Assembly (NCBI GenBank): GCA_031424915.1
Contig: JANPII010000150.1
Span: 1 to 5,215 of the forward strand
DNA from: JANPII01 sp031424915
GTDB lineage: Bacteria; Pseudomonadota; Alphaproteobacteria; Rickettsiales; Midichloriaceae
Reading direction: 5' to 3'
Length of the DNA: 5,215 nt
Shown here: in pieces, positions 1-5,215 of the stretch
Position numbering within the stretch: position 1 is the first letter of the stretch
Layout: every line of letters begins with the position of its first letter
Program-made: the position numbers and the translations under genes
The notes under the pieces: model-generated
The model's input: only the letters and a program-made list of their open reading frames with translations
Databases searched by the model: none
Told to the model about the DNA's origin: nothing

Positions 1-817
1 TCCCGCCCGTCAGTTCACCAGCATACATGACGCTTACTATCATCTCATTGCCATCTATTTGGGCATAGGCAGCCACAGGTGTAACGCAACTTCCCTGTAC
101 TACGTGCATTACTGCGCGTTCTGCAGCAGCACAATAGAGTGTTGGTTTATGACATAAGGGTGCAAGCAGTGCCTCTATGTCCATATCTGCGGCACGGTGT
201 TCTATACCAATGATGCCTTGGCTAATTGCTGGGATCATCACTTGGGATGATAATATCTCAGTTATCTCCTGTGTCATATTAAGGCGCTTAAGGCCAGCCA
301 TAGCTAATACAATTGCATCCAAATCTCCCTCCTGCAACTTACGCACGCGCGTAGGCACATTTCCACGTAGTGGTAAAATAACTAAATCTGGACGTAATGA
401 GTTTAGTTGGGTTGCCCTTCTGCTGGAGCATGTTCCTACTTTTGCGCCTTGCGGCAGCTGGTTAAGCTTTAGGCCATTTTTACTAATTAGGGCGTCACGT
501 GGATCTTCGCGTTCTAACAAACAGGAGAAGACTAACCCTGTGGGTATTTCAGCTGGCACATCCTTCATCGAGTGTACAGCAATATCAATATAATCGGCAA
601 GCAGTGCCTCTTCAATCTCCTTTAAAAATAAGCCTTTGCCGCCTATTAAAGCTAGGTTTTGATCATAGAGAATATCACCACTGGTCTTAATGGGGACAAC
701 CTCTAAGCTTATATCAGGATATAACTGCAGCAGCAGAGAAGATACTATCTCAGCCTGTGCGAGCGCTAGTAAGCTTCCTCGTGTTCCTATTCGCACTTTC
801 TTATTGCTATCCATCAT
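1..817 (-). CDS. hemC: Porphobilinogen deaminase (hydroxymethylbilane synthase), 3' end cut by window edge
   Basis: This cytosolic enzyme joins four porphobilinogen molecules into hydroxymethylbilane in the tetrapyrrole (haem) pathway, using a covalently bound dipyrromethane cofactor. The frame is open for 272 codons from an ATG-ATG pair at 817 and 814. Numbering from the second Met, visible family motifs are IGTRGSLLALAQA (9-21, Arg12), GGKGLF (58-63), HSMKDVP (81-87, Lys84 and Asp85), REDPRDALIS, VGTCSSRR (126-133, Arg132 and Arg133), LRGN (Arg150), TR (Arg156), the AISQG-IIGIE segment, and GSCVTPVAAYA with cofactor Cys243. These sit one residue off the known E. coli positions (Arg11, Lys83, Asp84, Arg131, Arg132, Arg149, Arg155, Cys242), so the enzyme should be active. 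The usual TSSLRR reads TCSSRR here. About 30-40 C-terminal residues are missing only because the window ends. TTTAGG (828-823) is 5 nt from the first ATG and 8 nt from the second, so either start is possible. It lies 61 nt downstream of rnj. Confidence 0.95.
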   Translation of the reverse strand, partial: MMDSNKKVRIGTRGSLLALAQAEIVSSLLLQLYPDISLEVVPIKTSGDILYDQNLALIGGKGLFLKEIEEALLADYIDIAVHSMKDVPAEIPTGLVFSCLLEREDPRDALISKNGLKLNQLPQGAKVGTCSSRRATQLNSLRPDLVILPLRGNVPTRVRKLQEGDLDAIVLAMAGLKRLNMTQEITEILSSQVMIPAISQGIIGIEHRAADMDIEALLAPLCHKPTLYCAAAERAVMHVVQGSCVTPVAAYAQIDGNEMIVSVMYAGELTGG

Positions 818-822
818 CCCTA

Positions 823-845
823 CCTAAAGTTATACTAAGTTTAGG
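823..845. promoter_or_regulatory. 23-bp near-palindrome over the hemC ribosome binding site
   Basis: On the plus strand the arms read CCTAAAGTTA and TAAGTTTAGG around a TAC centre. They pair at nine of ten positions; only the G829/G839 pair fails. On the hemC mRNA the downstream arm carries the TTTAGG that serves as Shine-Dalgarno, 5 nt before the first ATG. A hairpin here would mask the ribosome binding site, and as DNA the same symmetry could be an operator. The function is inferred. The site is AT-rich, so chance symmetry is possible, and it does not match an iron-control box that I know. Confidence 0.35.
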
Positions 846-878
846 AAATCATCTTAAAAAGAGCAAATCCATCCAATG

Positions 879-2519
879 CTAGACAATTATGGTCTGCACC
901 ACTACATGCGGTTCCTTACCAACTTCTGCTTTAATAAACTTACGGGCTATACTTAAGGCGGTTTTCTTTATGTCGCCGCCACGACTGCAACCATCGCTTA
1001 TCATGCGTTGTAGTTCTGCTATCATTTGTCCGTCTTCCTTTACATCAAGAACTCCAGGTGTAGCCAAACTTACATTACGTAGCTTATTGCCTGACTCGTC
1101 AGTTATCAAGGTCACCACAACAGCCCCATTTTTCATTCGACGTCGTTCTGCAAAAATATGGGAATCGCCGCTTAAGATGAAGTAGCCGTCAACAGCTAAG
1201 TATCCACTTTCTACCTCGCCTATTTTTTCTGCTCCTTCTTCAGAAATACGGATTACTGCACCATTATGCGGTTCGATTGCTTGAGCCCCAAAGCTGCGGG
1301 CAAACTTAGCATGTTCGTGTAAGTGTGTTGGTTCACCATGTACTGGTATGGCGATACGTGGACGTAACAACTCGTACATTTTTGCTACTTCATCACGTGA
1401 AGGGTGGCCAGAGACGTGCACAAAGTGATCACGTTCTGTCATTACTTCTATACCTTGTCGTACCAAACGATTAAATAATGAGAAGATTTTCTTTTCATTA
1501 CCTGGAATGATTTTAGAGGCAAAAATCACAATATCGTTTTTATGCAAAGAAAAGCTGGGGTGAGAACCATTAGCTAACTTTGAGGTTGCTGCCATGGGCT
1601 CCCCTTGGCAACCAGTGCAAATTACTAGTATTTCCTCACGACGATATTTCTTAATTTGCTTATCTGAAATAAACGGTTCCAAATCCTTTAGATAGCCAGT
1701 AGCTATAGCTGCTTCATACATACGCCACAGTGAACGCCCAACTAATGCAACCTTTCTACCTGTTGCTTGGGCCGCACTGGCTATAGAGTAGAGGCGGGCA
1801 ATATTTGAAGCAAAAGTTGTTACTACTACCATGCGCTTCTTCATGCCTGCAATCAGATCCTGTAAGCTACGTTGTAGGTCACCCTCTGAGCCAGAGACGC
1901 CTGGGTTGAAGATGTTAGTGGAATCCCCAACTAATGCTAGTACTCCCTCGTCTCCCATACGACGCAATAACTCTTCGTCGGCATTAGGGCCAACCACCGG
2001 GTCATGGTCAAACTTCCAGTCCCCAGTATGGAAGATTGGGCCAATATCAGTATGTAGCACAATGGCGTGCATCTCAGGTACTGAATGTGTTAGGCCTATG
2101 GCTTCTAGCTCAAATGGCCCAACCTTGAAGCGAATATTGCTGCTAATCTCAATAGTTGGTATTTGATCTTTCTTGCCCATTTCACTTAGCTTTGCTTTTA
2201 GCACTGCTGCTGCAAAAGGGGTGGTATAAACGGGGCACTCTAGTTCTTGCCACAAATATTGGACTGCGCCTAAATGGTCTTCATGGGCATGAGTAATTAC
2301 CATACCAACCAAATCTTTTTTGTGCTTAGCCAAGAAGCTAATATCTGGCACCAGTACATCAACCCCTGGGTGACAATCATCAGCAAAGCCAATGCCGAGG
2401 TCAATTATGAGCCACTTGCCTTTGTATTGGTATAAGGAGAGATTCATCCCTATTTCATTAGTGCCCCCTAATGGCACAAACAATATGTCATCTTTATAAT
2501 TTCTTAGATCTATAGTCAT
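879..2519 (-). CDS. rnj: Ribonuclease J (metallo-beta-lactamase / beta-CASP ribonuclease)
   Basis: RNase J family members are cytosolic two-metal ribonucleases with 5'-to-3' exonuclease and often endonuclease activity, acting in mRNA decay and rRNA or sRNA maturation. The 546-aa length is typical (B. subtilis J1 is about 555 aa). The N-terminal metallo-beta-lactamase part holds GGTNEIGMN (18-26), the metal-binding motif HAHEDH (77-82), His145 in LTHS, and Asp167 in HTGDWKFD. The beta-CASP part starts near GDSTN (Asp199) and holds VVTTFASNIARL (232-243). The late motifs HVSGH (His368, His372) and PVHGE (His394) complete the active site. Residues from about 440 on match the usual C-terminal domain. 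All expected catalytic residues are present, so it should be functional. AAGGA (2533-2529) sits 9 nt before the ATG. The gene begins 32 nt after mreB and probably shares its transcript. HxHxDH plus beta-CASP order makes other lactamase-fold hydrolases unlikely. Confidence 0.96.
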   Translation of the reverse strand: MTIDLRNYKDDILFVPLGGTNEIGMNLSLYQYKGKWLIIDLGIGFADDCHPGVDVLVPDISFLAKHKKDLVGMVITHAHEDHLGAVQYLWQELECPVYTTPFAAAVLKAKLSEMGKKDQIPTIEISSNIRFKVGPFELEAIGLTHSVPEMHAIVLHTDIGPIFHTGDWKFDHDPVVGPNADEELLRRMGDEGVLALVGDSTNIFNPGVSGSEGDLQRSLQDLIAGMKKRMVVVTTFASNIARLYSIASAAQATGRKVALVGRSLWRMYEAAIATGYLKDLEPFISDKQIKKYRREEILVICTGCQGEPMAATSKLANGSHPSFSLHKNDIVIFASKIIPGNEKKIFSLFNRLVRQGIEVMTERDHFVHVSGHPSRDEVAKMYELLRPRIAIPVHGEPTHLHEHAKFARSFGAQAIEPHNGAVIRISEEGAEKIGEVESGYLAVDGYFILSGDSHIFAERRRMKNGAVVVTLITDESGNKLRNVSLATPGVLDVKEDGQMIAELQRMISDGCSRGGDIKKTALSIARKFIKAEVGKEPHVVVQTIIV

Positions 2520-2551
2520 ACTACTTATTCCTTGTTTAATACGAAATGTCC

Positions 2552-3607
2552 TTAGTCTTGCTTAAATAGCACGTGTCCTAACTCATTTAAATTTTCTAGC
2601 ACCTTGCCTGTGCCTAAAGCTACACAAGATAAAGGCTCATCTGCAATTGAGACACCAAGCCCAGTCCCTTGGCTTAGTACTCGATCTAAGCCTGTCAACA
2701 GTGCTCCTCCTCCTGTCATTACAATACCGCGTTCAACAATATCAGAAGATAGCTCGGGTGGAGCGTCGCCTAACAAATTGAGTACGACCTGTAATATCTG
2801 ATTAACTGGCTCTTGTAAACTTTCTGCTACTTGATGTTCAGTCAACGTAACTTCCTTAGGTATGCCATGCATTAGATCGCGTCCTTTAATTTCCATGGAA
2901 CGCGGCGCCTCAGTGCCAATACATGCAGCACCGATTGTCTTCTTAATGCGCTCGGCTGTTGATTCCCCAATTAGCAAATTATAATACTTGCGGATATAAG
3001 AGACAATTGATTCATCGAATGAATCTCCGCCTACGCGTATAGACTTAGACTTCACTATGCCCCCTAGTGAGATTACCGCTACTTCAGTCGTTCCCCCTCC
3101 GATGTCAACTATCATACAACCTGTGGGTTCGGTGACTGGAAGGTTAGCACCGATTGCCGCTGCCATTGGTTCAAAGATCAGATATACTTCACGTGCACCT
3201 GCACTTTCTACTGCATCTTGAATAGCTCTCCGCTCCACTGGTGTAGAGCCATATGGTACGCATACGATTACTAGTGGCCGCCCAACAAACCTATGTTTAT
3301 TGACCATCCCAATGAAATGTTTAATCATTTCTTCGGCGGCACGAAAATCCGCAATAACCCCATCTTTAAGGGGACGTATTGCATTAATTTCTTCTGGGGT
3401 TCGACCCAACATCATCTTAGCTTGACGTCCGTAAGAAATTGGCACCATTACTCCTTTTACATATACGAATGCCACTACTGAAGGTTCATTCAGCTTTATC
3501 CCTTGGCCTTCTACATATACTAAGGTATTAGCAGTACCTAAATCCATACCCATATTTGCGGCGGATAACCCTAGCATCCTAGAGAACTTGTTGAGCGCGA
3601 CTCCCAT
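2552..3607 (-). CDS. mreB: Rod shape-determining protein MreB (bacterial actin)
   Basis: MreB is an actin-like ATPase that forms short filaments on the inner face of the cytoplasmic membrane and steers the elongasome that builds lateral peptidoglycan. The 351-aa product is close to the usual length of about 347. The actin-fold signatures are all present: phosphate-1 loop MDLGTANTLVYV (21-32), the KDGVIADF segment (81-88), FEPMAAAIG (145-153, with the Glu146 that corresponds to the catalytic Glu), phosphate-2 loop VDIGGGTTEVAVIS (167-180), and adenosine-binding TGGGALLTGLD (298-308). The N-terminal MGVALNKFSRMLGLSAANM could help membrane attachment. I chose ATG 3607 because AGG (3619-3617) is 9 nt before it. 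A TTG at 3613 is also in frame but has AGG only 3 nt away. The next gene is rnj, not mreC, so the common mreBCD order is absent. No convincing promoter was seen upstream. Confidence 0.97.
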   Translation of the reverse strand: MGVALNKFSRMLGLSAANMGMDLGTANTLVYVEGQGIKLNEPSVVAFVYVKGVMVPISYGRQAKMMLGRTPEEINAIRPLKDGVIADFRAAEEMIKHFIGMVNKHRFVGRPLVIVCVPYGSTPVERRAIQDAVESAGAREVYLIFEPMAAAIGANLPVTEPTGCMIVDIGGGTTEVAVISLGGIVKSKSIRVGGDSFDESIVSYIRKYYNLLIGESTAERIKKTIGAACIGTEAPRSMEIKGRDLMHGIPKEVTLTEHQVAESLQEPVNQILQVVLNLLGDAPPELSSDIVERGIVMTGGGALLTGLDRVLSQGTGLGVSIADEPLSCVALGTGKVLENLNELGHVLFKQD

Positions 3608-3653
3608 GATCAATTACCTAACTTATACAACATAAACGCACGCCATTATTAGC

Positions 3654-3672
3654 GCATAAATCCCATTTATGC
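3654..3672. repeat. Perfect inverted repeat upstream of mreB
   Basis: GCATAAAT and ATTTATGC pair perfectly over 8 bp around a 3-nt CCC loop. The repeat lies 47 nt upstream of the mreB ATG. On the minus strand the bases after it (GCTAATAATGG) are not a T run, so it is not a standard terminator. It could be an operator or a 5' leader hairpin. In AT-rich DNA a repeat of this size can arise by chance. Confidence 0.3.
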
Positions 3673-3684
3673 AATCAACTTCAG

Positions 3685-3710
3685 AAAATAATTTGGAGTC
3701 ATTTCCTAAA
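3685..3710 (-). terminator. Weak terminator-like hairpin after pilin A
   Basis: Reading the minus strand, TTT-A-GGA (one bulged A) can pair with TCCAAA across a 6-nt loop, followed by TTATTTTC. It starts 7 nt after the pilin A stop codon, the expected place for an intrinsic terminator. The stem is short with only two or three strong pairs, so termination may be partial. The rest of the 3608-3717 gap holds the 3654-3672 inverted repeat and a lone TATAAG (3627-3622) that could be a -10 but has no good -35 partner. Confidence 0.3.
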
Positions 3711-3717
3711 CTTGGCA

Positions 3718-4551
3718 TTAATTAACCGCCACCCCTAGACGACATATCGTGCTAGTCACCCCACTGCCACCAATGTTATATCCAAATGGGTTAGTACCAC
3801 CCCCAGGTTGTACATAGCAAACGTTAGTACCACTGGCCTCATTACCATCTTTAGCACGCATAGTACCGCTATCAATACCTTTGAATACTACATTTGCAGT
3901 GGTGTTATCAGCAAAACCATCGTCCATTTTTTGGTCAATACTAAATGCGTCTTCTGGGCTTAGAGCGCCATTAAATAATGAGTTGGTGGTTGTCTGTTTA
4001 CCAGCATAGATAACGTTTTTATCTGCTTCAAAGTTAGGAGTAGTAGCTGTACCACCACCGGCAGCATCGTTAATTAGTATATAACCTACCCCATTTCTTT
4101 TAGATTGAGGTGCGTTAGTGCCTATCAACGTCACTACGCTTGTGCGGTTCACAGAAGCAAAATTTGCTCCTAATACTTTGCCAAGTGATAGGTGTTGCCA
4201 CGCTAGGTTTACTTCGTTGGCAGTAGCAGAATACTTAATCAGACCATCGCCATTACCGTTACAACCCGCACCTGCTGCAGTAGATGTTGTAGTAGCACAT
4301 GTAGTAGGGAAATAGGCAGAAGCAACGCTCATATCGCCAGGTACAGCTCTATATTTAGTCTGGAAATTGTTGTATGCGATAGTAAAATTATAAAAATCGC
4401 TGATGATAGAACGTAATTCTGCTTGTCGTATCATCTGCGTACCCGCAGCGATACCAGCAATTAATAAACCGATAATTAGTATTACAATAGACAATTCAAC
4501 TAAGGTGAAACCCTGTGTTGTCTTTTGTGTGTTTGGTTGTGAAATAGCCAT
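3718..4551 (-). CDS. Type IV pilin-like prepilin (pilin A), class III leader
   Basis: This 277-aa protein is a prepilin exported to the inner membrane, where a prepilin peptidase should cut after Gly14. The leader MAISQPNTQKTTQG is followed by FTLVELSIVILIIGLLIAGI, with Phe15 as the residue to be N-methylated, Glu19 as the conserved Glu5, and a hydrophobic helix to about residue 39. The polar helix continues with FQTKYRAVPGDMSVA (63-77). The globular part carries CNGNGDGLI (97-105), LAWQHLSLGKVLG (117-129), a Gly/Thr-rich stretch, SIDQKMDDGFADN (204-216), and a C-terminal pair Cys245/Cys270 that may form a disulfide. AGGAGG (4561-4556) lies 4 nt before ATG 4551, so I reject the 30-residue longer form that would begin at 4641. 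A tandem paralog lies upstream. Type IV pilus subunit, minor pilin and type II secretion pseudopilin all remain possible; no assembly gene (pilB, pilC, pilQ, gsp) is in view. Confidence 0.88.
   Translation of the reverse strand: MAISQPNTQKTTQGFTLVELSIVILIIGLLIAGIAAGTQMIRQAELRSIISDFYNFTIAYNNFQTKYRAVPGDMSVASAYFPTTCATTTSTAAGAGCNGNGDGLIKYSATANEVNLAWQHLSLGKVLGANFASVNRTSVVTLIGTNAPQSKRNGVGYILINDAAGGGTATTPNFEADKNVIYAGKQTTTNSLFNGALSPEDAFSIDQKMDDGFADNTTANVVFKGIDSGTMRAKDGNEASGTNVCYVQPGGGTNPFGYNIGGSGVTSTICRLGVAVN
3995..4062. repeat. 68-bp block identical to 4953-5020
   Basis: By hand alignment (constant offset of 958) this stretch of pilin A matches pilin B at all 68 positions, including third codon positions. 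Flanking sequence drops at once: 8 mismatches in the 34 bp on the low side (3961-3994) and 19 in the 76 bp on the high side (4063-4138). It encodes the GGGTATTPNFEADKNVIYAG part of the globular domain. Confidence 0.9.
4139..4257. repeat. 119-bp block identical to 5097-5215
   Basis: All 119 positions match pilin B, and the partner copy runs into the right edge, so the identity may extend further. The block encodes the segment from GNGDGLI through LAWQHLSLGKVLGANFASVNRTS. Synonymous sites are identical too, so protein-level constraint alone does not explain it. Confidence 0.92.
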
Positions 4552-4555
4552 AAAG

Positions 4556-4561
4556 CCTCCT
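4556..4561 (-). promoter_or_regulatory. Strong Shine-Dalgarno of pilin A
   Basis: The minus strand reads TTAGGAGGCTTT followed by ATG. The full AGGAGG is the best ribosome binding site in the window, though its 4-nt spacing is on the short side. It fixes the start of pilin A at 4551 and suggests high expression, as expected for a structural subunit. Confidence 0.8.
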
Positions 4562-4582
4562 AACATCGTGATATTCTTTGGG

Positions 4583-4610
4583 TCTATAAAACAGTACCCG
4601 CAAGTATCAA
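4583..4610 (-). promoter_or_regulatory. Possible sigma-70-type promoter for pilin A
   Basis: On the minus strand TTGATA (4610-4605, five of six matches to TTGACA) is followed after 16 nt by TATAGA (4588-4583, four of six matches to TATAAT). Transcription would start near 4576 and leave a leader of about 25 nt before the pilin A ATG. One arm of the 4592-4630 hairpin lies in the spacer, so terminator and promoter overlap. It rests on consensus matching alone. Confidence 0.35.
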
Positions 4611-4630
4611 AACAATTCTTGCGGGTACTG
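4588..4630 (-). terminator. Intrinsic terminator or attenuator between the two pilin genes
   Basis: CAGTACCCGCAAG (4592-4604) and CTTGCGGGTACTG (4618-4630) form a perfect 13-bp stem with a 13-nt loop. On the minus strand the stem is followed by TTTTATAG. It begins 30 nt after the pilin B stop. The stem is GC-richer than its surroundings, which fits an intrinsic terminator, but the T run is short (four, then AT), so read-through into pilin A is likely. It may lower pilin A output relative to pilin B or protect the pilin B mRNA 3' end. Confidence 0.7.
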
Positions 4631-4660
4631 GTTATAGTCATTAGTAAGCAAGATCCTTGA

Positions 4661-5215
4661 TTAGTTTACAGCTACACCTAAACGGCATATTGTACCGGTA
4701 ACGCCAGTACCACCGACGTTATACCCAAACGGGTTAGTACCGCCACCAGGTTGTACATAACAAACGTTTGCAGTAACTGCAGTACCAGTACCAGAATCGT
4801 TACCGTTTTTACCGCGTACCGTGCCGCTGTCAATACCTTTGAATACTACGTTTGCAGTGCTGTTATCAGCAAAAGCATCATCCATTTTTTGGTCAATGCT
4901 GAACGCATCATCTGGACTTAGGGCACCATTAAATAATGAATCGGTACTTGCTTGTTTACCAGCATAGATAACGTTTTTATCTGCTTCAAAGTTAGGAGTA
5001 GTAGCTGTACCACCACCGGCGGAATCGTTAATTAATATATAACCTACACCAGCTCTCTTAGAAGATGGTGCGTTAGTACCTACTAGGGTAACTATACTTG
5101 TGCGGTTCACAGAAGCAAAATTTGCTCCTAATACTTTGCCAAGTGATAGGTGTTGCCACGCTAGGTTTACTTCGTTGGCAGTAGCAGAATACTTAATCAG
5201 ACCATCGCCATTACC
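4661..5215 (-). CDS. Type IV pilin-like protein (pilin B), 5' end cut by window edge
   Basis: This is a paralog of pilin A with 184 codons visible; the leader and hydrophobic helix lie beyond the right edge. The frame is open to the last base, starting at the residue equivalent to Gly99 of pilin A (GNGDGLI). A GTG at 5110 is internal and not a start, because the same Val occurs inside pilin A. Shared features are LAWQHLSLGKVLG, NFEADKNVIYAGKQ, SIDQKMDDAFADN, and the near-identical C-terminus with two cysteines, NVCYVQPGGGTNPFGYN to TICRLGVAVN. Compared with pilin A it has five extra residues before that C-terminus, in the stretch NDSGTGTAVTANVC. Parts of the gene are identical to pilin A at the DNA level and others only about 75% alike. 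The role is inferred as a pilus or pseudopilus subunit. Being first of the pair and followed by a terminator, it may be the more abundant one. Confidence 0.85.
   Translation of the reverse strand, partial: GNGDGLIKYSATANEVNLAWQHLSLGKVLGANFASVNRTSIVTLVGTNAPSSKRAGVGYILINDSAGGGTATTPNFEADKNVIYAGKQASTDSLFNGALSPDDAFSIDQKMDDAFADNSTANVVFKGIDSGTVRGKNGNDSGTGTAVTANVCYVQPGGGTNPFGYNVGGTGVTGTICRLGVAVN
4769..4792. repeat. Short imperfect tandem repeat in the variable loop of pilin B
   Basis: On the plus strand TGCAGTAAC is followed directly by TGCAGTACC and then AGTACC. This region covers the 15-nt length difference from pilin A, where the matching place reads only through a short Ser-Gly-Thr link. Repeat slippage could have produced the extra residues. 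The repeat is short and imperfect. Confidence 0.45.
4953..5020. repeat. Pilin B copy of the 68-bp identical block
   Basis: This is the partner of 3995-4062, identical at every position. Confidence 0.9.
5097..5215. repeat. Pilin B copy of the 119-bp identical block
   Basis: This is the partner of 4139-4257. It is cut by the right edge, so the true length is at least 119 bp. Confidence 0.92.

Noticed and set aside
177..593. Plus-strand open frame of 138 codons
   Set aside because: It lies entirely antisense to hemC, whose motifs are unmistakable, and its translation shows no recognisable features. The other plus-strand frames are likewise antisense to rnj, mreB or the pilins.
837..849. 13-nt match AAGTTTAGGAAAT, also found inverted at 3701-3713
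   Set aside because: A match of this length is near chance level for 5 kb of AT-rich sequence on both strands, and the two sites are in unlike contexts.
3608..3613. TTG start of mreB at 3613
   Set aside because: It has AGG only 3 nt away, while the ATG at 3607 has it at 9 nt. The difference is two residues.
4552..4641. Thirty-residue N-terminal extension of pilin A, starting at 4641
   Set aside because: It would run through the terminator stem, has no ribosome binding site like the AGGAGG before 4551, and would put an abnormally long leader before the prepilin peptidase site.
4661..5110. Pilin B as a complete 149-aa gene starting at GTG 5110
   Set aside because: The frame stays open to the window edge, and the GTG codon corresponds to an internal Val of pilin A, so the true start lies outside the window.
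1..5215. tRNA, rRNA, CRISPR arrays, insertion sequences, toxin-antitoxin or defence genes
   Set aside because: I looked on both strands, and the three short gaps contain no cloverleaf, spaced direct repeats, or terminal inverted repeats flanking a transposase. The coding space is filled by the five genes listed.

Overview
This window looks like chromosomal DNA of an AT-leaning Gram-negative bacterium, most likely an alphaproteobacterium. The pairing of a full-length RNase J with a Gram-negative-type MreB, and a HemC with a G-S-C-x-T-P cofactor loop, points that way. A Rickettsiales- or Holosporales-like lineage is plausible because similar prepilins (PGD, LAWQHLSLG and ID-x-KMDDG motifs) occur there, but that is recollection of family patterns and not a search result. 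Every supported gene is on the minus strand, so transcription runs from right to left.

Region by region, in the direction of transcription: (1) 5215-4661 is a type IV pilin-like gene whose 5' end lies beyond the right edge (pilin B). (2) 4660-4552 is a short intergenic stretch with a perfect 13-bp stem followed by a short T run, overlapped by a possible promoter. (3) 4551-3718 is an intact paralogous prepilin gene (pilin A) with a clear class III leader. (4) 3717-3608 is an intergenic stretch with a weak terminator-like hairpin and a small perfect inverted repeat. (5) 3607-2552 is mreB. (6) 2519-879 is the RNase J gene. (7) 817-1 is hemC, cut at its 3' end by the left edge.

mreB, rnj and hemC are separated by only 32 and 61 nt with no obvious terminator between them, so they may form one transcript linking cell shape, RNA processing and haem synthesis. 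No mreC, mreD or rodA follows mreB, which is unusual. The two pilins probably form a separate unit, with the internal hairpin possibly setting their ratio.

The most interesting signal is the mosaic similarity of the two pilin genes. Blocks of 68 and at least 119 bp are identical to the base, and they alternate with stretches of only about 75% identity. This pattern suggests recent gene conversion between tandem pilin copies. A second signal is a 23-bp near-palindrome lying on the hemC ribosome binding site. I saw no RNA genes, CRISPR arrays, insertion sequences or defence systems, and the rest of the window is ordinary housekeeping DNA.
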